Virus record (IMG/VR): IMGVR_UViG_3300037584_000643
Coordinates: 1-36,015 of that record
Reading direction: 5' to 3' (one strand)
DNA: 36,015 nt
Source: a virus
This document shows positions 1 through 5,531 of the stretch, one piece after another. The notes below the pieces were generated by a model, which saw only the letters and a program-made list of their open reading frames with translations, was not told the origin of the DNA and searched no databases. The position numbers were made by a program, and so were the translations under genes. Position 1 is the first letter of the stretch. Every line of letters starts with the position of its first letter.

Positions 1-809
1 TAGGAAAAAACACAACTGGCGACAATAACACAGCGATTGGAAGGGCTGCTTTAGATGCAAATACTACTGCGAGTAATAACACTGCTGTAGGTTTTCATTC
101 TTTATTATTAAACACAACTGGAGCAGAAAACGTAGCAATAGGTTCTAATGCTTTGGATGCAAATACTACAGCAGGTTCATCCGTTGCTATTGGTTATGAC
201 GCATTAGGTTCTAATACGACAGGTGCTGCAGGTACTGCTGTTGGCTATGAAGCTTTAGAGAGTAACACTACAGGAGAAAAAAACGTAGCAATAGGTCTTC
301 GTGCTTTACAGGCTAATACAACTGGAAATAATAATGTTTCCGTAGGAAATAATGCAGGTAATGTAATAACTACTGGTAGTAATAACCTTTGTTTAGGTTT
401 TGACTCAGATCCATCTTCTGCTACAGCAGATAATGAAGTAACACTTGGAAATAGTAGTGTAGCTACCCTTAGATGTAACGTACAGACCATATCCTCATTA
501 TCAGATGCAAGAGATAAAACAAACGTAATTGACTTACCAGAAGGATTAGATTTCATATCTAAGCTAAGACCTGTCAAATTTGAATGGGCTACCAGAGATG
601 GTAATGGTAAAGATGGATCGTTTGAACATGGTTTTATTGCACAGGATTTACAAGCTGCACAAAAAGAAAATGATGCAGATTATCTAAACATGGTTATGGA
701 CGAAAACCCTGATAGGTTAGAAGCAAGTTATGGTAAACTCGTACCGATCCTTGTCAAAGCGATCCAAGAACTTACAATAGAAGTAAACAAACTTAAATCA
801 AATGGCTGA
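1..809 (+). CDS. Tail fibre, C-terminal part (S74 chaperone end), 5'-truncated by window edge
   Basis: This is the distal end of the host-recognition tail fibre whose 5' part is at 33366-36015. Base 36015 plus bases 1-2 make one codon, and the frame then stays open to the stop at 807-809, which gives about 1152 residues if nothing is missing at the join. The first visible part is eight tandem 17-residue repeats of the type NTTGxxNVAIGxxALxA, resembling the head repeats of trimeric adhesins. After these comes SDARDK (codons at about 507-524), the Ser-Lys motif of peptidase S74 intramolecular chaperones, followed by the usual L-DFI-LRPV-FEW and HGFIAQ features. In known S74 proteins the chaperone helps trimer folding and cuts itself off at this serine. 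The stop overlaps the next gene by 8 bases. The only doubt is whether repeats were lost at the cut. Confidence 0.9.
   Translation, partial: GKNTTGDNNTAIGRAALDANTTASNNTAVGFHSLLLNTTGAENVAIGSNALDANTTAGSSVAIGYDALGSNTTGAAGTAVGYEALESNTTGEKNVAIGLRALQANTTGNNNVSVGNNAGNVITTGSNNLCLGFDSDPSSATADNEVTLGNSSVATLRCNVQTISSLSDARDKTNVIDLPEGLDFISKLRPVKFEWATRDGNGKDGSFEHGFIAQDLQAAQKENDADYLNMVMDENPDRLEASYGKLVPILVKAIQELTIEVNKLKSNG
9..416 (+). repeat. 51-bp coding tandem repeats (eight 17-residue units)
   Basis: Units begin at 9, 60, 111, 162, 213, 264, 315 and 366. Each encodes a 17-residue version of (N/I)TTG-x3-(V/T/L)xxG-x6, the last two being more degenerate. They are diverged at DNA level but keep exact length and frame, so they are structural repeats of the fibre shaft or head and not a CRISPR array. 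The window edge lies only 8 bases before the first unit, so the true copy number may be higher. Confidence 0.9.
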
Positions 810-1053
810 ACGCACTACTGACGAAATCGCACAAATCTTCTCTGCTGCTGGAGATAGCGTAACTGTTATCAATACTGCAAAGTCTTCAGATGAAACTGAT
901 GATGAATATAAAGATAAGGTCAAGCGTAATGTAGAGCATCTCGAAATTATTAAGGCATATAAGAAAGAAGATGAAACTACATCTATCTGGACTGGCGAAG
1001 ATTTTACTGCTATCGACAAAGCTATTACTGACGGTAAGAAAGTTTATTCGTAA
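802..1053 (+). CDS. Small acidic hypothetical protein (83 aa) after tail fibre
   Basis: The ATG overlaps the last 8 bases of the tail fibre, so translation is probably coupled to it. The protein is 83 residues and charged, with a predicted helical N-terminal half (MAERTTDEIAQIF...), an acidic DETDDEY stretch around residues 30-36 and a lysine-rich middle. There is no signal peptide, membrane segment or metal-binding motif. I do not recognise a defined family. Its position between the fibre and other tail genes suggests a virion or fibre-assembly accessory, but that is inference from location only. The good reading frame and tight coupling make it a real gene. Confidence 0.75.
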   Translation: MAERTTDEIAQIFSAAGDSVTVINTAKSSDETDDEYKDKVKRNVEHLEIIKAYKKEDETTSIWTGEDFTAIDKAITDGKKVYS

Positions 1054-1112
1054 TATCTAGAACAGACAAAGACTTGACGTATTGGTATTATTGAAATAAT
1101 TACAAATTTTTT

Positions 1113-1331
1113 ATGTCAGCTTTATCTGAAAGATGCGAACAACGTAAGGCAGAAGCACAAGCTCTTGCTGAGAAGTACAACGCAGGTGTTGAAGAGGCAC
1201 AAAAGCTAAACAATGCAAATGCACAACTTCTTGAACAGTTCAAAGTGGCTAATGCTAAATATGCAGAGCTAATGGAACTTGTAAAAGAAGAAGAAGGAGT
1301 AGAGCAACCTGCAACAGAAGTTGTAGAATAA
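1113..1331 (+). CDS. Small coiled-coil hypothetical protein (72 aa)
   Basis: The 72-residue product is almost entirely helix-forming: rich in Ala, Glu, Lys, Gln and Leu with heptad-like spacing from about residue 5 to 58, then a short acidic tail ending EQPATEVVE. It probably forms a coiled coil. It has no catalytic motif and I cannot assign a function. It starts 59 bases after the previous stop. That gap contains TTGACG at 1074-1079, a good -35-like hexamer, but no convincing -10 at the right distance, so a separate promoter is unproven. It lies within the run of small genes between the fibre and the collar-domain protein. Confidence 0.65.
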   Translation: MSALSERCEQRKAEAQALAEKYNAGVEEAQKLNNANAQLLEQFKVANAKYAELMELVKEEEGVEQPATEVVE

Positions 1332-1356
1332 AAGTAACAATTTAACTTAAGTTATC

Positions 1357-1692
1357 ATGGCTATCACTTATACCTGGGAAATCAATGGCACTGCTTGTAA
1401 AAGAGATGTTGCCGATGGTTATTTCACAAATGTTGTCTACAGAGTAAAAGGAATGGATGGCACAGAAGAAAAGGCAAGACATACAGGAGAGGTTACATAT
1501 ACCAAGCCTGAGTCATTACCATCTGAGTTTATTTCTTATGACGCATCTAAGAAAACTCCTGACAGTGCAACCATGATAACTTGGGTTAAAGATGCCCTTG
1601 GAACGGATGCTGTTACTGCTATTGAAACTGGATTGAAGGCAGAAATTGATCTTATCAATACACCAGTACAAGCTACTGGCGTTGCATTTTAA
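1357..1692 (+). CDS. Hypothetical protein (111 aa), marine-phage type
   Basis: The 111-residue protein begins MAITYTWEINGTACKRD and shows alternating beta-type stretches in the first 55 residues (TYTWEI, NVVYRVKG, GEVTYTKPE), followed by a helical region ending VQATGVAF. It reads like a compact beta-sandwich with a helical tail. There is no signal peptide or membrane segment. From memory, similar proteins beginning with a TYTWEI-like motif are common in marine cyanophages next to tail genes, without known function; I cannot verify that here. It ends two bases before the collar-domain gene, so the two are probably co-translated. Confidence 0.7.
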   Translation: MAITYTWEINGTACKRDVADGYFTNVVYRVKGMDGTEEKARHTGEVTYTKPESLPSEFISYDASKKTPDSATMITWVKDALGTDAVTAIETGLKAEIDLINTPVQATGVAF

Positions 1693-1694
1693 TA

Positions 1695-2327
1695 ATGGGA
1701 TTAACTGAAGCTAGTGCTTTTAAAGATGGCAGTATCGGCACTGCTGATATTGCTGATGATGCTGTGACAACAGATAAATTAGCTAACTCAATAAATACTA
1801 CTATTGCTGGCAAAGCTAATATTGGAGCAAACCTTTCAACTTTTACTAACGACACTAATTACATAACCTTAGCTCAAGTCCCTGCTTCGTTTGTCACAGG
1901 TATGATTCTGATGTTCACAGGAAGTACCGCTCCTAGTGGTTGGGCTTTATGCGATGGACAAAATGGTACTCCTGATTTAAGAGATAGATTTATTGTTGGA
2001 ACTGGTTCTACTTATTCTTCAGGTAATACAGGTGGTGCTAATTCAGTTACCTTAACTGAAAGTCAGCTGCCAAGTCATAATCATACTTTCAGTGGTAGTG
2101 GATCTGACTCACATGGTCATAGCATTAAAACTGGACAAGACGATGATAGTAGTACACGAGCAGTAACTACTACAGCGTTTGCTAGTTCGACTACAAATAG
2201 AAGTGGGCTGGTAAATAGCAGTACTGTAACTATCAGTATTAGTGGAAACACAGGCAATAAAGGTTCAGGAAATAGTCACGAAAACAGACCACCGTATTAT
2301 GCACTCGCTTTCATAATGAAAACTTAA
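1695..2327 (+). CDS. Tail collar domain protein (short fibre)
   Basis: The 210-residue protein carries a phage tail collar domain from about residue 70: GMILMFTGSTAPSGWALCDG followed by TPDLRDRFIVG, then LPSHNH (about residues 125-130) and the C-terminal NRPPYYALAFIMK. These are the standard signatures of collar-domain fibre proteins, in which the histidines of the SHNH and HGH motifs can coordinate metal in the trimer. The first 60 residues contain DDAVTTDKLANSI, echoing a KLAN segment in the large tail fibre, which suggests a shared attachment or trimerisation module. It is likely a second adsorption protein working with the long fibre. Confidence 0.85.
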   Translation: MGLTEASAFKDGSIGTADIADDAVTTDKLANSINTTIAGKANIGANLSTFTNDTNYITLAQVPASFVTGMILMFTGSTAPSGWALCDGQNGTPDLRDRFIVGTGSTYSSGNTGGANSVTLTESQLPSHNHTFSGSGSDSHGHSIKTGQDDDSSTRAVTTTAFASSTTNRSGLVNSSTVTISISGNTGNKGSGNSHENRPPYYALAFIMKT

Positions 2328-2337
2328 TAACTTTTAA

Positions 2338-2838
2338 GTGGACTATCCTGAGATAAATTTACCTGATAGCAATAATATTCTTATACCACCTAAAACAATT
2401 TTTTATTCCCCAGTGGCAGAGATTCCATATCTAGATCCTTTACTCCTTCCAAGTTTGGAACAAGTTCAGTCGGGACTTGGGGAAGATCAGGCAGAAAGTT
2501 CTTCAAAAAAAAAGGAAGAAGACGAGGAAGGGCTAAATATAAACCCAGAACAGATACCAACGAACCTGCCACAAAACTTAGAAAATACTTCAACAGAAGA
2601 ACCTGTAGGTACTTTTAATATACCTTTTTTTGGAGAAATGCCTATACCTGCACCAGAAGTTATAGCGTCAAGTGTTATAGCTGCGGGTACTGCGTCTGTT
2701 GTATCTGTAGCTGGTGGTATTGCAATGCAAGCTGTGGTTACACAAATTAAAAAGATATTTAAAAAAATATTTACTAAAGTTCTTAAAAAAGAAGTCGCAA
2801 ATATAAAAGAAAAGATTAATAATAAAGATGGTAGGTAG
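2338..2838 (+). CDS. Proline-rich membrane-type hypothetical protein (GTG start)
   Basis: The 166-residue protein uses GTG at 2338, 10 bases after the collar gene. Residues 1-100 are proline-rich and acidic, with a charged SSSKKKEEDEEG stretch near residue 55. About residues 108-132 are hydrophobic (VIASSVIAAGTASVVSVAGG), and the C-terminus is a lysine-rich amphipathic helix. This one-pass topology with a basic tail would suit a membrane-acting protein, possibly in lysis or entry, but no holin or spanin signature is definite. From memory, similar proteins with proline-rich N-termini and the same hydrophobic-basic ending occur in cyanophages. It converges with the reverse-strand cassette and its stop lies in a shared hairpin. 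Confidence 0.65.
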   Translation: MDYPEINLPDSNNILIPPKTIFYSPVAEIPYLDPLLLPSLEQVQSGLGEDQAESSSKKKEEDEEGLNINPEQIPTNLPQNLENTSTEEPVGTFNIPFFGEMPIPAPEVIASSVIAAGTASVVSVAGGIAMQAVVTQIKKIFKKIFTKVLKKEVANIKEKINNKDGR

Positions 2839-2878
2839 AGTTCACATACCTGTACTATGTGGCGTCTAAACTACCTAC
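2831..2878. terminator. Nested inverted repeat between convergent genes, candidate bidirectional terminator
   Basis: An outer 8-bp perfect stem (GTAGGTAG 2831-2838 with CTACCTAC 2871-2878) encloses an inner 6-bp stem (CACATA 2843-2848 with TATGTG 2856-2861). The UAG stop codons of both convergent genes lie inside the outer arms. A T-rich stretch follows on the + strand (2879-2887, with A interruptions). It is positioned to end transcription from both sides. The stem pairing is direct observation; terminator function is inferred. Confidence 0.5.
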
Positions 2879-3405
2879 TTAAATTTTTCTGAATTAGCAC
2901 GAACATAACTTCTAATATTTATTACATCACTACAAAGACCAGCAAATTTTGATTTAGGGTTAATCATATAACCAGCAGCGTGGAGTTGTGAACACTTTAA
3001 AACTCTCACTAATTGCTTATCATGGACTTGCTTGTTTAGTTCTTCTTTGGCTAGGTCTAGCTTCACTTTTGCTAGTTCAGAACACGTTTCATTATTAGTA
3101 CCTAAAGGAACCATAAATGATAACTGAAATCCCCAACCTTCATTAATGCTGTATGTATCTTCTCCTTGTGCATCATTACCAGTATAAAAAGGTGTAAATG
3201 CCATAGTTGGTTGGCTACAAACTAAATTACCAAACTGCAATTTACCTGTCATACCATTATTAACATTCATATTTTGATTGATAATACTGGAATTACCAAC
3301 AGCATTAGGAGAAGCTATAACATCTGTCTCACCCTCTGCTAAAACTGAGCTACTGACTAAAGACGCTGAGAGAAGTGATAACGCTAGTAGTTGTGATCGA
3401 ATCAT
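2875..3405 (-). CDS. Secreted four-cysteine hypothetical protein (176 aa), reverse-strand cassette
   Basis: Residues 1-23 form a classical Sec signal peptide (MIRSQLLALSLLSASLVSSSVLA, cleavage expected before EGETDV). The mature part holds Cys63, Cys108, Cys138 and Cys158, enough for two disulphides outside the cytoplasm, a beta-type middle (GFQLSFMVPLG) and a charged helix at about 106-137. It is the last gene of the three-gene reverse-strand group, and its start lies 56 bases inside the preceding gene. I recall proteins with the same layout (N-terminal VIASPxAV-like motif, MVPL and CSD motifs) in marine cyanophages, function unknown. It could act in the host periplasm or outer membrane, for example in superinfection exclusion or lysis; neither is shown by the sequence. 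Confidence 0.75.
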   Translation of the reverse strand: MIRSQLLALSLLSASLVSSSVLAEGETDVIASPNAVGNSSIINQNMNVNNGMTGKLQFGNLVCSQPTMAFTPFYTGNDAQGEDTYSINEGWGFQLSFMVPLGTNNETCSELAKVKLDLAKEELNKQVHDKQLVRVLKCSQLHAAGYMINPKSKFAGLCSDVINIRSYVRANSEKFK

Positions 3406-3715
3406 TCTGTGTAATCTTTTCTATCATTTGACTTGCTGCTCTTGTTGTAACAGACAAAGACCAATCAGAAGTTACAGTTTTTGGAGTAAACACTGCATCT
3501 GCATGAGCTATACCACCGCTAGATGCACTTGTAACCTCTATATTAGAACCTTCCCAAGTGTTTATAGCTGATCCATATTTCTCTGTTACTACGCTTCGTG
3601 TGATAGTCTGAGTGGTATTCTCCGTTCTGTTACTAGAGCCAGTAGTCCAAGTTGGTAAAGGATTAGCAAAACAAGGTGTAGTTACAAACAAACTTAGTAA
3701 TAATAGCTTTTTCAT
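3350..3715 (-). CDS. Secreted Ser/Thr-rich hypothetical protein (121 aa), reverse-strand cassette
   Basis: Residues 1-17 (MKKLLLLSLFVTTPCFA) are a short, strong Sec signal peptide. The cysteine at position 15 is not in a lipobox, so signal peptidase I cleavage before NPLPTW is more likely than lipidation. The mature protein is rich in Ser and Thr, apparently beta-structured, and ends TTTSVITSLSVFSQ. Its start overlaps the stop of the upstream membrane-protein gene by four bases (ATGA), and its 3' end overlaps the next gene by 56 bases, so the three are translationally coupled. I recall similar proteins with a TSLSVFSQ-like ending in marine phages, without assigned function. It is probably an exported partner of the other two proteins. 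Confidence 0.75.
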   Translation of the reverse strand: MKKLLLLSLFVTTPCFANPLPTWTTGSSNRTENTTQTITRSVVTEKYGSAINTWEGSNIEVTSASSGGIAHADAVFTPKTVTSDWSLSVTTRAASQMIEKITQNDSITTTSVITSLSVFSQ

Positions 3716-4119
3716 TTTTTTGTGGGATCAACTTTGATTACGTCAGGTTTTGTTGTGACGATCTCTAATGGCTGTTTTATTATTATAGTTGAGGTGCTAC
3801 CACTAGAGTCGTTAATTACACCATTTTCGTTTTCTTTCTTTTTCTTCTTAGCTCCTTGTGCAGCATTAACGCTTATTCCTAGTCCACCTAAAATATTTCC
3901 TAATAAACCAGCAGCAAATGTGCTATCTACCCTAGGTTGATCTGGAATATCTATACCAAATAATTTATTAGGTAACTTAATATATCCAAGAGATAAAACT
4001 AATAAACACCAAGTTAATATAAATGCTTGAGCAATAGTAGATACTAAGAAAGTTATTTTCTCTTGATAGTCTGGTTTATCATCATCTTGTTTATTTATTT
4101 TTTTTTCTTGTTCTGCCAT
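3712..4119 (-). CDS. Membrane protein, first gene of reverse-strand cassette (135 aa)
   Basis: A charged N-terminus (residues 1-21) precedes a clear transmembrane segment at about 23-47 (ITFLVSTIAQAFILTWCLLV...). A second, weaker glycine-rich hydrophobic stretch follows at 66-86, then KKKKK at 91-95 and a polar tail. One or two membrane passes with a basic cluster is compatible with a holin-like or anchor role, but no family is recognisable. The gene is divergent from 4185-4349. The 65-bp gap between them must hold any promoter for this cassette; I see only weak -35/-10 candidates on the minus strand there. Its neighbours in the cassette are exported proteins, so all three probably act at the envelope. 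Confidence 0.7.
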   Translation of the reverse strand: MAEQEKKINKQDDDKPDYQEKITFLVSTIAQAFILTWCLLVLSLGYIKLPNKLFGIDIPDQPRVDSTFAAGLLGNILGGLGISVNAAQGAKKKKKENENGVINDSSGSTSTIIIKQPLEIVTTKPDVIKVDPTKK

Positions 4120-4184
4120 AAAAGCTGAGTATCTTGTCTAATACTAGCAATTTAGCTATGTTTGGAAAGTAACACAAGATTATT

Positions 4185-4349
4185 ATGCTTAAACTTTTAA
4201 AACCAGTACTACTAAATTTCTTTACTACAACTGCTGTAAAACGACTTATTGTTGATCTTCTTAGAGCTATCTGCAAACAAACTACCAACACACTAGATGA
4301 TCGTGCTGTTGACTTATTAGAGCATCAACTATTTCCTAAAATGAACTAA
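4185..4349 (+). CDS. Small basic/amphipathic hypothetical protein (54 aa)
   Basis: ATG at 4185 gives 54 residues, starting MLKLLKPVLLNFF and continuing with an amphipathic helix (KRLIVDLLRAICK) and a second helix containing TLDDRAVDLLEHQL. The pattern of a hydrophobic Lys-rich N-terminus followed by (I/L)VDLLRA and T-DD is one I recall from tiny proteins of many marine phages near structural or lysis genes; function is unknown. It lies one base before the next gene, which supports it as a coding gene despite its size. Membrane association of the N-terminal helix is possible. Confidence 0.65.
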   Translation: MLKLLKPVLLNFFTTTAVKRLIVDLLRAICKQTTNTLDDRAVDLLEHQLFPKMN

Positions 4350-4350
4350 T

Positions 4351-4659
4351 ATGAACCACAAAGAATTTTTTAAAATACTTGTCGGCAACCCACCGCCAGA
4401 AATAGAGTTTGAAATTGAAATTAAACAGCGTGAAACAGAACAAATGCCTGATAAAGCTGTAAAAGAATACTGTCTAGATTTAATTAAATACACTAAACTA
4501 CAAGATTTACTACTATCTTCAGCAATAATGCGTATATCAGAAGTAGAAACTAAATTATATAAGTATGAAAAAGGTGTAAGACTATATAAAAAAGTAAAAA
4601 AGCTAGGTTTTATAGGTAAAATTAGGTATCTTCTGTTTGGCAAAACAGATAAGAAATGA
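4351..4659 (+). CDS. Hypothetical protein (102 aa) upstream of terminase
   Basis: The 102-residue protein begins MNHKEFFKILVGNPPPEIEFEIEI. The first half is acidic and mixed, residues 45-75 are helical (KYTKLQDLLLSSAIMRISEVETKL broken by charges), and the C-terminus is strongly basic with several Lys pairs. There is no signal peptide and no recognised motif. It begins one base after the preceding stop and ends 27 bases before the small terminase gene, so it belongs to the packaging transcription unit. I cannot assign a function. Confidence 0.65.
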   Translation: MNHKEFFKILVGNPPPEIEFEIEIKQRETEQMPDKAVKEYCLDLIKYTKLQDLLLSSAIMRISEVETKLYKYEKGVRLYKKVKKLGFIGKIRYLLFGKTDKK

Positions 4660-4686
4660 TTATATTATTTAAAAACAAGACTAATC

Positions 4687-4908
4687 ATGGATAAAAATTT
4701 TAAAATCCTAGAAAAGTTACATTTACTTCTTGCAAAAGAACTGACAGATAAGATTACAAGTGGAGAAGCAAAGGCAGGGGATCTAAACGTAGCTAGACAG
4801 TTTCTAAAAGATAATGGTGTTGAGTGCTTACCAGTAGAAAAGAACCCAATGCAAGAGCTTATGGAGAACCTACCAGACCTAGATGCTGTACCTTTGGCTG
4901 ATATATAA
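4687..4908 (+). CDS. Terminase small subunit (T7 gp18-like DNA maturase A)
   Basis: The 73-residue protein has a helical core, LEKLHLLLAKELTDKI followed by SGEAKAGDLNVARQFLKDNG, then a proline-containing acidic tail. The leucine-rich helix, SGEA turn and ARQFLKDNG motif are typical of small terminase subunits in T7-like marine podoviruses. It is short compared with T7 gp18 (89 residues), as is common in that group. It lies upstream of the large terminase with one gene between them. In T7 the small subunit recognises concatemer DNA and recruits the nuclease-ATPase; that role is carried over by homology. Confidence 0.75.
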   Translation: MDKNFKILEKLHLLLAKELTDKITSGEAKAGDLNVARQFLKDNGVECLPVEKNPMQELMENLPDLDAVPLADI

Positions 4909-4909
4909 A

Positions 4910-5527
4910 GTGAGAGTGCTTGTAGGGTGCGAATATTCGGGTATTGTTAGAGATGCGTTCGCTATCAGAGGACATGATGCCTGGTCATGTGACATCTTAG
5001 ACACTGAATCATCAGGTAATCATATAAAAGGAAATGTTCTTGATTATTTAGACATGGATTGGCAGCTTGCCATTTTACACCCTCCCTGTACGCATTTATC
5101 AATATCGGGTGCGAGGTGGTTTACAGAGGGTAAAAAACCTATGCACCTTAGAGAAAAAGCACTTGACTTTGTGCAACAACTTATGAACGCACCAATAGAT
5201 CATATCTGCATTGAAAATCCTGTATCTGTTATCTCTTCACATATAAGACAGGCAGATCAGACAATCAACCCTTATCAATTTGGACATCCAGAATACAAAA
5301 AAACTTGTTTATGGTTAAAAAATTTACCTTTATTGAAAGAAACAAATAATGTTCTTGAGGAAACAAAAGAATTGCCTGATAAAATTGCAAAAAGAATTTG
5401 GTGGTTAGGTTCTGGAAAAGGTAAGGAAAGAAGTAAATTCTATACTGGTATAGCAGCAGCAATGGCAGAGCAATGGGGTGATGAAACTAAATTACCAGTG
5501 CCAGTAGAACAGCTGTGCCTGTTTTAA
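4910..5527 (+). CDS. C5-cytosine-methylase-like phage DNA methyltransferase
   Basis: I place the start at GTG 4910, not the in-frame ATG at 4883, because MRVLVGCEYSG matches the usual beginning of this phage family and avoids overlap with the terminase gene. The 205-residue protein has a Rossmann-type N-terminus (RVLVGCEYSGIVRDAF), an acidic loop (SCDILDTE), HPPC at residues 57-60 like the PC catalytic motif of C5 cytosine methylases, and IENP at 101-104 in place of ENV. A conserved FGHPEYKKTCLWL block follows. It is much shorter than a full C5 methylase and has no obvious target-recognition domain, so substrate and activity are uncertain. No restriction enzyme is nearby. Its place between the two terminase genes suggests timing with packaging. 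Confidence 0.75.
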   Translation: MRVLVGCEYSGIVRDAFAIRGHDAWSCDILDTESSGNHIKGNVLDYLDMDWQLAILHPPCTHLSISGARWFTEGKKPMHLREKALDFVQQLMNAPIDHICIENPVSVISSHIRQADQTINPYQFGHPEYKKTCLWLKNLPLLKETNNVLEETKELPDKIAKRIWWLGSGKGKERSKFYTGIAAAMAEQWGDETKLPVPVEQLCLF

Positions 5528-5531
5528 AGAT

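Noticed and set aside
9-416. Regular 51-bp repeats considered as a CRISPR array
   Set aside because: The repeats are diverged at DNA level, keep one open frame, lack unique spacers between identical repeats, and encode adhesin-like units.
2390-2593. Reverse-strand frame of 67 residues with a good membrane segment, antisense to 2338-2838
   Set aside because: It looks holin-like, but the opposite frame is longer, fits the spacing of the late genes and has a family-like design. The hydrophobic content probably mirrors its acidic/proline-rich coding strand. Worth revisiting only if the forward gene is disproved.
3278-3571. Forward-strand frame of 97 residues opposite the secreted-protein genes
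   Set aside because: It is Cys/Ser-rich without plausible design, and both reverse-strand genes there have clear signal peptides and coupled starts.
4883-4909. ATG at 4883 as start of the methylase-like gene
   Set aside because: It would overlap the small terminase by 26 bases and add MLYLWLIYK before the conserved MRVLVGCEYSG start. GTG 4910, one base after the terminase stop, is preferred.
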